DNA of 63,158 nt from Acidobacteriota bacterium. Its GTDB lineage: Bacteria; Acidobacteriota; Holophagae; Holophagales; Holophagaceae. The notes below the pieces were generated by a model. The model worked only from the letters and a program-made list of their open reading frames with translations. It was not told the DNA's origin and did no database searches. The stretch's first letter is position 1. The number at the start of each line of letters is the position of its first letter. The position numbers and the translations under genes are program-made. Positions 34,804 to 44,015 of the stretch are shown piece after piece. The stretch spans positions 1 to 63,158 of the forward strand of contig JAJYRN010000016.1 in NCBI GenBank assembly GCA_021794095.1, in the 5' to 3' direction.

Positions 34804-35904
34804 ATGGCCGTCGCCTGTGGCATCGTGGGGCTCCCCAATGTCGGGAAATCCACCCTTTTCAACGCCCTCACCCGTGCGGGCGCGGCTTCGGCCAACTACC
34901 CCTTCTGCACCATCGAGCCCAATACCGGCGTGGTGGATGTGCCGGATGCCCGCCTGGCGGCCCTGGCGGAGATCGTGAAACCGCAGCGGGTGCTGCCGGC
35001 CGCCCAGGAGTTCGTGGACATCGCCGGCCTCGTGCGCGGCGCCAGCAAGGGCGAGGGGCTCGGAAACGCCTTCCTGGGCCATATCCGCGAGACCGATGCC
35101 CTCGTCCAGGTGGTCCGCTGCTTCGAGGATGGCAATGTCACCCACGTCGAGGGCGGCGTGGATCCCGAGCGGGATCTGGGCATCATCGAGACGGAGCTGG
35201 TGCTGAAGGATCTGGAGGCCGTGGAAAAGGGCCTGGAGCGGCACCGCAAGGCCGCGAAGACCGGCAACAAGGAATCCCAGGCCCTCGCGGCGGTGCTGGA
35301 GCCGGTCTATGCGCTCCTGAACCAGGGCCGCTGGGCCCGCTCGGCCAGGCTCAGCCTGGAGGACCAGGCGCTCATCAAGAGCTACGGGCTGATCACCCTC
35401 AAGCCCACCCTGTTCGTCGGCAACATCGGCGAGGAGGACATCCGGGAGCCCCTGGCCAATCGCCACTACCGCGCCCTCGTGGACCTGGCCGCCGCCCGCC
35501 ACGCGCCCTGCATCCCCATCTGCTCCAAGCTAGAGGCCGAAATCCAGGATCTGCCCGCCGAGGACCGGCCGCTCTTCCTGGAGGAGGCCGGCCTGGCCGA
35601 ACCCGGCCTGAACATCCTCATCCGCACCAGCTTCGACCTGCTGGGGCTCCAGACCTACTTCACCGCCGGCGTGAAGGAAGTGCGCGCCTGGACCATCCAC
35701 AAGGGCGACAGCGCCCCCCAGGCCGCCGGCGTCATCCACACGGACTTCGAAAAGGGGTTCATCCGGGCCCAGGTCATCGCCTATCCAGACTTCATCCAGT
35801 TCCGGGGCGAACAGGGTGCCAAGGATGCCGGGAAGATGCGGACGGAAGGGAAGGACTACGTGGTGCAGGATGGCGATGTGATGCATTTCCTGTTCAATGT
35901 TTGA
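34804..35904 (+). CDS. ychF: Redox-regulated ATPase/GTPase YchF (OBG family)
   Basis: YchF is a ribosome-associated P-loop NTPase of the Obg family, ATP-preferring and linked to stress responses. The 366-residue protein has GLPNVGKSTLF (Walker A), NTGVVDVPDARL, DIAGLVRGASKGEGLGNAFL and a C-terminal TGS domain (VRAWTIHKGDSAPQAAGVIHTDFEKGFIRAQVI). The ATG at 34804 follows a GGAGG site. A GATACT box (34776-34781) could serve as the -10. Confidence 0.95.
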   Translation: MAVACGIVGLPNVGKSTLFNALTRAGAASANYPFCTIEPNTGVVDVPDARLAALAEIVKPQRVLPAAQEFVDIAGLVRGASKGEGLGNAFLGHIRETDALVQVVRCFEDGNVTHVEGGVDPERDLGIIETELVLKDLEAVEKGLERHRKAAKTGNKESQALAAVLEPVYALLNQGRWARSARLSLEDQALIKSYGLITLKPTLFVGNIGEEDIREPLANRHYRALVDLAAARHAPCIPICSKLEAEIQDLPAEDRPLFLEEAGLAEPGLNILIRTSFDLLGLQTYFTAGVKEVRAWTIHKGDSAPQAAGVIHTDFEKGFIRAQVIAYPDFIQFRGEQGAKDAGKMRTEGKDYVVQDGDVMHFLFNV

Positions 35905-35955
35905 CCTGGAACTCAATACCGAACAGCCCAGATCCGATGGGATGGGAGGGGCACC

Positions 35956-37203
35956 ATGAGCCAGGGCAAGACCTCCCGTGGAATCGGATCGGCACAACCG
36001 GTGGAAGATGCCGATCAGATCCGCCATGTCCTGGACGATTTACAGACGACGGAAACCGAGTTCCCCATCAAGGTGGAAGGCACCCATACCCTGCCCTACA
36101 CGGCGCGGGTCGAAACGCTCGGCCCAGGCTGGATGGACCTCAAGCTGATCCGGCCGCTGCCCCACGAACTCGCCCCGGGCGCGCCCTTCGAGATGCTGCT
36201 CGCCACGGCGGAGCAGCGGTGCCGCGCCCTCGTGGAATTCCGCGGACGCCAGACCTATCTGCGCTACCGGTTCACCCTTCCGGTCCAGCTGATGCCCTGC
36301 GACCAGCGGCGCTATCCCCGCTACCCGTTCCGGCCCCGGGAAAAGGCCTACGTCCTGGCCCAGGATGGGACCCTCCCCGGCCACGGGCTGGCGGGACCGC
36401 TCGTGAACCTGTCGCTGGGAGGATTGGCCTTCCGGGTGGACCGGGTGCTCCGCCTGGACGATCACCTGCTGATCAAGCCGGGGCTGGGATTCTTCGAGCG
36501 GGGCAAGGCCCTGCCCATCCTCAAGATCCATGACCTCCCCAAGCTGCCCCTGTTCAACGCCCGAGGCAAGGTGGCCCATGCCTGCGAGCGGGACGGCGAG
36601 ATCATCGTCGGGCTCCAGTTTGGCGAACTGAATGCCGCTGAACTGGCCCAACTCCAGGAGGTGCTCACCCTCCGCGAACACATGAAGCACGCCCCCGCTT
36701 CGATCCTCGCGTCCGCGGGCCGGGAACCGCGGGGTGGCGCTGGCGCTGCGGAGGATCCAGCCGGCCTGCGCGTGCCACCCGCTGGCCAGGAGAATCCCCA
36801 GGCCCTGCGCCTCCTGGGACGCCGCACCACCGATATCCTCATCGCCATGGCCTCCGGCCCCGCCCGGGACCAGGTCTTCGAGGCCTTGATCCTGGCGGGG
36901 TACCTGCGGGTGGAAGCCGTGGACTCCCTGTCCCAGGCCCTGGCCATCCTCCGTGCGGAACGCCCCCTGGCCAATCGCCTCTTCATGGTCGCCGCGGAGG
37001 CCCTCCGGCCGGAGGAACATGCGGACATCCTCGCCCTCCAGCAGGATCTCGGGGATCTCCGTGATCTGCCGGTGGCCCTGCTCGGCGCCTCTGCCCCGCA
37101 GGAGCCGGGTCCGGCCGAAGCGCTCATCCGCAACCTGCCCATCCCCTCCACCGGAACACAGGATTGGCTCGAGGCCCTGGACGAACTCGCGGGGCTGGTC
37201 TAG
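35956..37203 (+). CDS. PilZ-domain protein with a C-terminal receiver-like region
   Basis: The 415-residue protein begins with a YcgR-like N-terminal domain (FPIKVEGTHTLPYTARVETLGPGWMDLKL) and then a PilZ domain with the c-di-GMP motif RRYPRYPF and downstream NLSLGGLAF. A linker leads to a C-terminal domain (residues ~280-410) that looks like a degenerate receiver (RRTTDILIAMASGPARDQVFEALILAGYL). It probably responds to c-di-GMP. Its TAG stop is part of CTAG, which also encodes the stop of the convergent kinase gene, so the two genes overlap by 4 bases. Confidence 0.8.
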   Translation: MSQGKTSRGIGSAQPVEDADQIRHVLDDLQTTETEFPIKVEGTHTLPYTARVETLGPGWMDLKLIRPLPHELAPGAPFEMLLATAEQRCRALVEFRGRQTYLRYRFTLPVQLMPCDQRRYPRYPFRPREKAYVLAQDGTLPGHGLAGPLVNLSLGGLAFRVDRVLRLDDHLLIKPGLGFFERGKALPILKIHDLPKLPLFNARGKVAHACERDGEIIVGLQFGELNAAELAQLQEVLTLREHMKHAPASILASAGREPRGGAGAAEDPAGLRVPPAGQENPQALRLLGRRTTDILIAMASGPARDQVFEALILAGYLRVEAVDSLSQALAILRAERPLANRLFMVAAEALRPEEHADILALQQDLGDLRDLPVALLGASAPQEPGPAEALIRNLPIPSTGTQDWLEALDELAGLV

Positions 37204-39368
37204 CGCCCTTCGAGCGGCGCGACCTTGACGGGACTGCCGGTCGCGTCCATCCGGAGAAACCCATCATCAATGCGATTGGCGCCGCGCAGGATGGGATCGG
37301 AGGCATCGCGGGCCAACAGGATGCCGCAGCGGGCATTGCGGTGCACCACGCACTCCTCCAGCGTGGCCTGGGAATCCTCCAGCAGGAGCAGCCCCGTGGC
37401 GCGGCCCTCCTTGAGGGTGCAGCGCACCAGGAGCAGGCTGCCACCGGGTTCCACCTGGACGCCCACCCCGGCGTTGCCGGCGACCTCACAGCCGTCCAGC
37501 ACCGCCTGGCCGCCTTCCGCGCAATCCACGCCCAGGGAGCGCCCCTCGGAAAAGGAGCAGGTGCGGGCCTGGAGGACCGCGCCATGGTGAATGAGCAGCC
37601 CGGCGCCTCCATTGGCCTGCACTGAACACCCATCCAGGGTGGCCAATCCGCGGTCCATGACCGAGATGCCGAAGCCCTGGTTCTCATGGACCCGGCACTG
37701 GCGGAGCAGAACATTGGCCCCGGCCAGCACGTGGACCCCGCTGCAGGCATGGCCTGCCACATCGCAATCCTCCAGCACCGCATGGCTGCGTTCCAGGGCG
37801 AGGAGCCCGGCGAAGCGGCTGCCCTCCAGCCGGCAGTGGGAGAGCTGGACCCGGCCATCGGGCTCCACCTCCACGCCGCCCGCGCCCGCGCCGAGGATGT
37901 CGCAGGCGTCCAGGGTGGCCTGCCCGTGTTCCTGCACCCGAACCCCGACGCCGGCGCCTCCCTCGAGGGTGGTGCCATGGGCCAAGGCCTGGCCGCCGGG
38001 CAACACCAGGAGCCCCGCAGAGGTGAAGCCCGAGATGCACCCCCCTTCCAGCCGCACCTGGGCTTTTTCGCCCACCCGGAGCCCCAGGGGACCCTCCGCC
38101 TGGATCTGGCAGTCCTGGAACTGGAGGGACGCACCGCTTTCCAGATCGGCGCACCCATGGGGGCCCTGGAGGATGCAGCCCTCGAACTGGGCACCCCCGC
38201 CCGCGCTCAGCACGGCGGGCCCCTGGGCGGAGCCCCGGAGCGTCAGCCCCTTCAGCACCACCCCAGGCACCTGCAAGGTCAGGGCGGGGCCCGTGCTGCC
38301 TTCCAGAACGACCTCGCCGGGGTTCCCCTCCACCAGGATGGTCACGCACTTGTCCACCACCACGGATTCGCGGTAGTGGCCGGGCAGCATCAGGATCTGG
38401 GAACCGGGGCGCGCGTTCCGGAGGGCCACCCGGAGGCTCAGGCAGTGACCGCTCCCCCCCTTGCCCACGCGGATGGGTTGGGTCCACCCTTCGGGGCGCA
38501 CTCGGGTGGCCGGTTCCTGGGGGGCGGGGACAGCCTCCAGAGGAGGAGTCACGGCCAGCACCTGCCGAAGGGCCTCCGCCAGGGCCTGGCCATCCGGATA
38601 GCGAGCCTCGGGATGCTTGGCCAGAGCCCGGTCGAGCACCGCCAGCAGACGCCCGGGAATGCCGGCGAGATCCTGCGGGCGCAAGGGCTCCGCGGGGTGC
38701 AGCAGGATTCGGTTCAGCACAGCGGTCGCCGTATCCCCCTGGAAGGGTTTCCGGCCCCCGGTGAGCACCTCGTAGAGCATCACCCCCACGGCGAAGAGGT
38801 CCGAGCTGGCGCTGGCCCGGCCCGTATCAAGGTACTCGGGGGCCATGTAGTTCACCGTGCCCATCCAGGTGCCGGACTGGGTGAGGGAGGATTGCCCCAT
38901 CTGGGCCACACCGAAATCCATGAGCTTGGCGTGGAGGCGATCTCCGAGGCGGGTGACCAGCACGTTCGAGGGCTTCATATCCCGGTGGACCACGCCCCGG
39001 GCATGCGCATAGGCGAGGCCCTCGCACACCTGGGCCAGCAGTTCCAGCAGCTCGGCTTTGGAAACCTCGCCCCGCTTGATGAGGGCATCCAGATCCTCCC
39101 CGGCGAGGTATTCCATCACCAGGTAGTGGATGCCATCTTCCTCCCCGAAGTCGTACACCGTCACCACATGGGGATGGTTCAAGGCCGCGGCGGCCTGGGC
39201 TTCCCGTTCAAACCGGGCCTGGGCTTCGTCCCCGAAGGCGGTGCCGGTGTGGATCACCTTCACGGCCACCTCGCGCCCCAGCCGCAGATCCTTGGCCAGG
39301 TACACCTCCCCCATTGCCCCTTTCCCGAGGAGCCGCAGGATCTTGAATTTCCCGAGCTGTTCCAGCAT
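37200..39368 (-). CDS. Ser/Thr protein kinase fused to a right-handed beta-helix domain
   Basis: The 722-residue protein starts with a eukaryotic-type kinase domain: GKGAMGEV (15-22), Lys37, HRD (128-130), DFG (151-153) and APE (176-178), all active-looking. From about residue 320 to 710 it has parallel beta-helix repeats of the CASH/NosD-like kind, with repeating G-x-N/D and 'CDIAGH / GVHVLAG / AVLDGC' turns. No membrane segment is evident, so it may be cytoplasmic. The ATG at 39368 is the first with a kinase start. The fusion is unusual; function is unknown. Confidence 0.85.
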   Translation of the reverse strand: MLEQLGKFKILRLLGKGAMGEVYLAKDLRLGREVAVKVIHTGTAFGDEAQARFEREAQAAAALNHPHVVTVYDFGEEDGIHYLVMEYLAGEDLDALIKRGEVSKAELLELLAQVCEGLAYAHARGVVHRDMKPSNVLVTRLGDRLHAKLMDFGVAQMGQSSLTQSGTWMGTVNYMAPEYLDTGRASASSDLFAVGVMLYEVLTGGRKPFQGDTATAVLNRILLHPAEPLRPQDLAGIPGRLLAVLDRALAKHPEARYPDGQALAEALRQVLAVTPPLEAVPAPQEPATRVRPEGWTQPIRVGKGGSGHCLSLRVALRNARPGSQILMLPGHYRESVVVDKCVTILVEGNPGEVVLEGSTGPALTLQVPGVVLKGLTLRGSAQGPAVLSAGGGAQFEGCILQGPHGCADLESGASLQFQDCQIQAEGPLGLRVGEKAQVRLEGGCISGFTSAGLLVLPGGQALAHGTTLEGGAGVGVRVQEHGQATLDACDILGAGAGGVEVEPDGRVQLSHCRLEGSRFAGLLALERSHAVLEDCDVAGHACSGVHVLAGANVLLRQCRVHENQGFGISVMDRGLATLDGCSVQANGGAGLLIHHGAVLQARTCSFSEGRSLGVDCAEGGQAVLDGCEVAGNAGVGVQVEPGGSLLLVRCTLKEGRATGLLLLEDSQATLEECVVHRNARCGILLARDASDPILRGANRIDDGFLRMDATGSPVKVAPLEGR

Positions 39369-39394
39369 GGATGACCCATCGGCAGGTGGCGCGC

Positions 39395-39436
39395 AGGGCT
39401 TCAATCCAGACGGGGTGTCCCCCCTCGATCATGTCA
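39395..39436 (-). repeat. Remnant of the dual-hairpin element after htpX
   Basis: On the minus strand, just after the htpX stop, TTGACATGATCGAGGGGGGAC is joined directly to ACACCCCGTCTG. These are the head and tail of the element seen at 28.3 and 40.4 kb, with the hairpins' middle lost. Confidence 0.7.
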
Positions 39437-39438
39437 AC

Positions 39439-40278
39439 CTAGCGGGCCTCGACCGCCATGCGCCGGAGGCGTTCCACCCGAGCCGCCATGGGCGGGTGGG
39501 TGGAGAAGAGGTTCTTCAGGCCGCCGCCGCTCAGGGGGTTCACGATCATCATGTGCGCCGTGGCGGGCTGGGCGGCCCGCATGGGCGCCTGCTGGTTGTA
39601 GGCGTGCAGGCGCTCAAGGGCCGAAGCCAGCATGTCCGGGCGCCCGGTGAGGTGGGCACTGTAGTCATCGGCCAGATACTCCCGCGACCGGCTGAGGGCC
39701 ATCTGGAGCATGATCGCCGCGAGGGGCCCGAGGATCATGATGGCGATGCCCGCGAGGGGATTGGAGCGGCCTTCGTCGTCCCGGGGGCTGAACCACAGGG
39801 CCATGCGGGAGAGGAACATGATGGCCTGCGCCAACACCGCCGCCAGACTGCCGATGAGGATATCCCGGTGCTTCACGTGGCCCAGTTCGTGGCCGATGAC
39901 CGCCTCCAGCTCGGGGCGGCTGAGGATGCGCATGATGCCCTCGGTGACCGCCACGACGGCGTGCTCGGGATCCCGACCAGTGGCGAAGGCATTGGGCGTG
40001 TCATCGGAGATGACGGCGATCCGCGGCGTGGGCAGGCCGGCGCGCTGGGCCAGGTTGGCCACGATGGCGTAGAGTTCCGGGGCCTCGGCCTGGGTGACGA
40101 TCCGGGCCCCATAGCTGGCCAGGACGATCTTGTCCGAGAAGAAGTAGCTGATGCCATTCATGGCGAGGCCGATCACCAGGGCCAGCACCATCCCCGACTG
40201 ACCGCCGTACATCCCGCCGATCCACACCAGAAGGCCTGTCAGGGCCACGATGAGGATCAAGGTCTTCATCTGGTTCAT
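39439..40278 (-). CDS. htpX: Membrane zinc metalloprotease HtpX
   Basis: HtpX is an M48-family protease that degrades damaged inner-membrane proteins with FtsH. The 279-residue protein has two N-terminal membrane segments, then the zinc motif HELGH (130-134) and SREYLADDYSA with the third ligand Glu, followed by further membrane-facing helices. It is divergent in direction from no partner; it is followed by the kinase gene and preceded by the PP2C operon on the same strand. The ATG at 40278 is followed by an in-frame ATG three codons on. Confidence 0.92.
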   Translation of the reverse strand: MNQMKTLILIVALTGLLVWIGGMYGGQSGMVLALVIGLAMNGISYFFSDKIVLASYGARIVTQAEAPELYAIVANLAQRAGLPTPRIAVISDDTPNAFATGRDPEHAVVAVTEGIMRILSRPELEAVIGHELGHVKHRDILIGSLAAVLAQAIMFLSRMALWFSPRDDEGRSNPLAGIAIMILGPLAAIMLQMALSRSREYLADDYSAHLTGRPDMLASALERLHAYNQQAPMRAAQPATAHMMIVNPLSGGGLKNLFSTHPPMAARVERLRRMAVEAR

Positions 40279-40322
40279 GCAACACCCCTCCGGTACCAGG
40301 ATACGGCTCAGGGCAAGGAGGT

Positions 40323-40427
40323 TTCAGACGCGGTGTCCCGGCTCAGCCGGGACGCCGCGTGGGGATGCACGAGGGGGGACATCGCGAGCCGAAGGCGAGC
40401 AGGCGGTCCCCCCTCGTTTATGTTCAG
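40323..40427 (-). repeat. Dual-hairpin element after the PP2C gene
   Basis: Read on the minus strand, this copy begins ~10 bases after the PP2C stop, with CATAAACGAGGGGGGACCGCC, a C(TTCG)G-capped hairpin, CCCCAC and then a second hairpin GCGGCGTCCCGGC-TGA-GCCGGGACACCGC. Its outer stem GCGG/CCGC differs from GGGG/CCCC in the 28.3-kb copies by compensatory changes, and GTCTG follows again. Confidence 0.9.
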
Positions 40428-41999
40428 TCACGTGCCCTCGCGTTTCACCACCACCAGGGTCACATCGTCGCGGAACTTGCCGTCACCGAGATGGCGGAAG
40501 ACTTCCACCAGCAAGGCCACCAACAGGTCGTCGGCGGAGGCGCCCGGATGGGCCAGGACGATGTCGGCCAAGGGCGCATCGCCCAGCTCGTCGCCCGCCG
40601 GGTTCTCGGCCTCCACGAGGCCATCGGTGAAAGCCACCAGGACATCGCCCGGTTCCATCTGGGCCCGGCCTTCTTCGAAGGTCACCCCCGGCAGCAGGCC
40701 GACCATGGGCCCCGTGGGCGCCAGCCGGACGATCTCTCCCGAGGCCCGGACCAGGAGCGGCGGATTGTGGCCGCCGTTGACGTAGCGCAAATCGCCGTTG
40801 AGGGGATTCAGGCTGGCGGCAAACAGCGTGGTGTAGCGGTTGCCATCCCGCACATCATTCATGCGCCGGTTCAGGCGCTCGGCCAGGCGCCCCCAGTGCT
40901 CGACCCGGTGGTCCGCCATGGCCCGCAGGAAGGCCGAGAGCTGCACCATCATCATTGAGGCGGGCAGGCCCTTGCCAGAGATGTCGCCCACGGCCACATG
41001 CAGACGGTCGCCCAGCTGATCGTCCCGGGCCATCCACAGGTCGTACAGATCGCCCCCCACCGCCTGGTAGGGGAGGTTGGCCGCGGCACAATCCCAGCCC
41101 GGAGGCGCGGGCAGCCGCTTGGGCAGCATCTGGCGCTGGATGTCGCGGGCCAGATCGAGATCCTTCTCCAGCCGCTCGGCCTGGCGCCTGGATTCCCGCA
41201 GCTCCAGCGCCGAGAGCTGCGTGGAGGTGAGGTTCAGGAGCGTGCGGAGGAAGAGCAGATCGTCCTCGGAAAGCTGTCCCACGGCGGGCTCGGCGGTGTA
41301 GGCGAAGCCGTGGCTGTGGGCCTGATCGAGCAGCTCGATGGCATGCACCAGCCCCTTGGCCTGGACCATGTCGCGGAGCGCTTCGCCTTCCAGCACCCGC
41401 GGCACCTCCCCGACGCCCTTGGCGTGGAGCACCTGACCCTCGGCATCCACCACCAGCAAACGCATGATCCGGAACTCGCCCATGAGCGTGTTGGCCATGA
41501 GACGCACCAGGTCGCGGCGGTTGTCCACCTCGCCCAGGTTCCGGGTGAGTTCGAACACGGTGTTCAACCGCGAGAGCTGGAGGGCCAGGGCCTGGGTCTG
41601 AACGCTCCGCTGGACCTCCAGGCGCCGCCAGGCCAGCAGGGGCGCGGAGATGGACAGCAGCAGCGGCACCGCTTCCGGAACAGCCTCGGCCCGCAGGACC
41701 AGATGGCCGAAGGTATCGTCCCCATAGGCCCAGGGCAGAACCTGCCAGCCCTCGCCCGGGTGTGTCGGGAAGGCGGGAGCAGCCCCCCGCAGCCACAGCC
41801 ACGCCGCGCCATCCCAGATGCCGCCCTGGCCGGCCTTGGCGATGCCCATGGCCGTGATGCCCACCAGATGGACCAGATCCTCCTCGCTCCCCTGGTCGGG
41901 AAAGGTTTCGAGGAAATCAATGAGTGGCAGCAGTTCCCGGGCCCCCTCGGGGATCCGGAGGGCCAATTCACGCAGGCGGTCGAAGGGGGTGGTCCGCAT
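40428..41999 (-). CDS. RsbU-like PP2C phosphatase with GAF-like sensor
   Basis: The 523-residue protein has an N-terminal region with a GAF-like domain (LSRLNTVFELTRNLGEVDNRRDL through LLVVDAEGQVLHAKG). A short coiled coil (ERLEKDLDLARDIQRQMLP) leads to a SpoIIE/PP2C phosphatase domain with VGGDLYDLW, VGDISGKGLPASMMM and FTDGLVEAENPAGDE metal-binding motifs. It is expected to dephosphorylate the STAS antagonist two genes upstream. ATG 41999 lies 14 bases after the RsbW-like stop. A dual-hairpin element follows the stop. Confidence 0.88.
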   Translation of the reverse strand: MRTTPFDRLRELALRIPEGARELLPLIDFLETFPDQGSEEDLVHLVGITAMGIAKAGQGGIWDGAAWLWLRGAAPAFPTHPGEGWQVLPWAYGDDTFGHLVLRAEAVPEAVPLLLSISAPLLAWRRLEVQRSVQTQALALQLSRLNTVFELTRNLGEVDNRRDLVRLMANTLMGEFRIMRLLVVDAEGQVLHAKGVGEVPRVLEGEALRDMVQAKGLVHAIELLDQAHSHGFAYTAEPAVGQLSEDDLLFLRTLLNLTSTQLSALELRESRRQAERLEKDLDLARDIQRQMLPKRLPAPPGWDCAAANLPYQAVGGDLYDLWMARDDQLGDRLHVAVGDISGKGLPASMMMVQLSAFLRAMADHRVEHWGRLAERLNRRMNDVRDGNRYTTLFAASLNPLNGDLRYVNGGHNPPLLVRASGEIVRLAPTGPMVGLLPGVTFEEGRAQMEPGDVLVAFTDGLVEAENPAGDELGDAPLADIVLAHPGASADDLLVALLVEVFRHLGDGKFRDDVTLVVVKREGT

Positions 42000-42013
42000 G
42001 ACCGGGGACCGGC

Positions 42014-42439
42014 TCAGCTGATCTTCTTGATCAGGCAGCATTCGTTGCGGCCCGAGCCACTGTCCTGACCGAAGCGGACTTCATCCATGAACCGGCTCAT
42101 CAGCAGCAGGCCGAGACCGCCCTTGCGGGGATGCCGGATGTATTCCTTGGGATCCGGGAGGACCACCTGATCCTGCCGGAGCCCCTGCCCGGCGTGCAGG
42201 ATGTGGATCTCGAGGGCGGCGCTGGTGAAGCGCAGCTCCAGTTCCACGCTGTGATCCCCCTCGCCATGGTAGGCGTGGAGGATGATGTTCGTGACCGCCT
42301 CGTCCACGGCGATGCTCACCTTCGCCGCGGCGGCATCGTCCATGCCCGCCACCAGGGAGGCGCGCTTGGCCAGGCCGGTGACCAGGTTGAGGTACCGGGT
42401 CTGGCTCGGGATCACAAGCCGGAACTGGGCATGGTCCAT
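42014..42439 (-). CDS. RsbW-like anti-sigma factor kinase (HATPase_c_2)
   Basis: The 141-residue protein is a GHKL-type kinase of the RsbW/SpoIIAB kind. The N-box is DEAVTNIILHAY and the G-box is RKGGLGLLLMSRFMDEV. It would bind or phosphorylate the STAS protein encoded just upstream. The ATG at 42439 is the family start; the upstream frame is antisense to the STAS gene. It is between the STAS gene and the PP2C gene, completing a partner-switching triad; no sigma factor gene is adjacent. Confidence 0.88.
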   Translation of the reverse strand: MDHAQFRLVIPSQTRYLNLVTGLAKRASLVAGMDDAAAAKVSIAVDEAVTNIILHAYHGEGDHSVELELRFTSAALEIHILHAGQGLRQDQVVLPDPKEYIRHPRKGGLGLLLMSRFMDEVRFGQDSGSGRNECCLIKKIS

Positions 42440-42452
42440 GCCGGTGTCCACC

Positions 42453-42812
42453 TCAAGCCTGCCGCTGGGGCTGGATCGCGGCCAGGGCCTGGGCCTGATC
42501 GCCGAAGACCCGGTAGAGCTGGGTGAACCCGAGCGTATCGAAAATGGCAAACACATTGGCCTGGAGGTTGGACAGCAGGATATCCCCGCCATGTTCCCGC
42601 ACCGTTTCAATCAACCCCATGATGGCGCCCAGGCCCGCCGAGCTGATGTAAGTGAGGTGGCGGCAGTCGAGCAGGATCGTGTAGCGTCCGGCCTTGACCA
42701 GAGCCTCCATCGCTTCCTCGAAGTCCCGGACGGTGTGGGCATTGATGAAGCCGGCCGGCAGGAGCACCGCCGCGCCATCCACCTCGTGCACCTCGATCGA
42801 AAGATCCGACAT
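42453..42812 (-). CDS. STAS-domain anti-sigma-factor antagonist (RsbV-like)
   Basis: The 119-residue STAS protein has the phosphorylation-site region LTYISSAGLGAIMGLI (Ser in SSAGL), as in RsbV/SpoIIAA. It is switched by phosphorylation from the RsbW-like kinase and dephosphorylation by the PP2C protein. It begins the operon STAS-kinase-phosphatase; the stop to next start spacing is 13 bases. The ATG at 42812 is the family start. Confidence 0.9.
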   Translation of the reverse strand: MSDLSIEVHEVDGAAVLLPAGFINAHTVRDFEEAMEALVKAGRYTILLDCRHLTYISSAGLGAIMGLIETVREHGGDILLSNLQANVFAIFDTLGFTQLYRVFGDQAQALAAIQPQRQA

Positions 42813-42927
42813 CCACCGTCTCCAGAGAACCTGGGCCATCCTAGCCGCCTGAACCGCCAATTGCCAGGGACGGGCGTTTCCACCCCAGGTCGGATACCCT
42901 GGGGACCGACCTCCCACGGACGCTCCG

Positions 42928-43947
42928 ATGAACGATGCCCGGCCTGCGGCCATTCCCAGTCAAGACGCCCTGCGGGGCCCCCTCGAGGCTTGGCTGACCC
43001 GCCGCGACCAGGCGCTGCTGGAGGAGGTGATGGCGGCCTGGCAGGAGAATCTCGCCCGCTCCATGCCGGACGAAGCGTTCCTGGCCCGGCTCGTGGAAGC
43101 CACCTCCGCCGCTGTGCCCCCGGGGGATGCCACTGAATCCGACCGCCAGCTCGGTTTGGCCCTGGATCTGCTGGAGGGAGCCACCTCCCAGAGCGATCTG
43201 CTCCGCCGCTTACTGGATGCCCTCGCACCGCTCGTCGAGCGCAGCGCCCTGTTCATCCTGAAGCAAGGCCTGGCCAGCCTCTATGCCCAGCGCGGCTTTG
43301 ACGGCGAGGCCAGCCGCCGCCCGGGCAGCGTGGTTCCGCCCCTCGAACTCGAAACCCTCATCCGGGATGGCTCGGCCATCCGCCGGCCAGGACCGGCCTA
43401 CCGGGCCCTGCTGGGTGCCCTGGGCACCCTCGAGGCCTCGGATCTGGCCATCCTCCCCCTGCGCCACAAGCGCAAGACGGTGGCCCTGCTTCTGGTGGAC
43501 AGCGGCGTGCGCAACGTCCTCGACCAGCCCGAACAGATCCGCGCCCTGGTGCTGGCCACCTCGGCCCTGCTGGCGGCCCTGGCTTCGAACCGGGACGAGG
43601 AGCGCTCCGCCCCGGCTGCGCCCAGCGCGCAGACCCAGGTGGTGCCCGAGCCGATCGAAGCCCGCCCCGAAGTCGCCCTGGATCCCAGGACCCGCGCCAA
43701 CGCAGAGCGGCTCGCCCGGGTGCTGGTGGGCGATGTGGAGCTCTACTTCCCGGCCAAGGTGGCCCAGGCCCGATCGCAGGGAAACCTGTACGGCCTGCTC
43801 CGGGACGAGCTGGAGCGCAGCCGCGCCACCTTCGTGGAGCGGTTCGGTGAAGACGTGGAGCTTCAGCACCGGATTTTCACCAATACCGTCATCCAGCAGC
43901 TCTGCGAAGGGAACGCGCACAACCTCGGTCCTGCCCCCTGGATCTGA
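42928..43947 (+). CDS. GAF-like conserved protein
   Basis: The 339-residue cytosolic protein has a GAF-like middle: SQSDLLRRLLDALAPLVERSALFILKQG, LAILPLRHKRKTVALLLVDSG and a following helix. The C-terminal ~90 residues (RANAERLARVLVGDVELYFPAKVAQARSQGNLYGLLRDELERSRATFVERFG) form a separate helical domain which I recognise only as recurrent in acidobacterial-type proteins. It lies divergently next to the partner-switching operon, so it may share that signalling role, but this is inference. Confidence 0.6.
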   Translation: MNDARPAAIPSQDALRGPLEAWLTRRDQALLEEVMAAWQENLARSMPDEAFLARLVEATSAAVPPGDATESDRQLGLALDLLEGATSQSDLLRRLLDALAPLVERSALFILKQGLASLYAQRGFDGEASRRPGSVVPPLELETLIRDGSAIRRPGPAYRALLGALGTLEASDLAILPLRHKRKTVALLLVDSGVRNVLDQPEQIRALVLATSALLAALASNRDEERSAPAAPSAQTQVVPEPIEARPEVALDPRTRANAERLARVLVGDVELYFPAKVAQARSQGNLYGLLRDELERSRATFVERFGEDVELQHRIFTNTVIQQLCEGNAHNLGPAPWI

Positions 43948-44015
43948 TGTTGCGTGACAAGTCCCTTCGGCTCTGGTAGAACCTTGTTCCTTTGAGTGCG
44001 GACGAGGGCGAGGCC

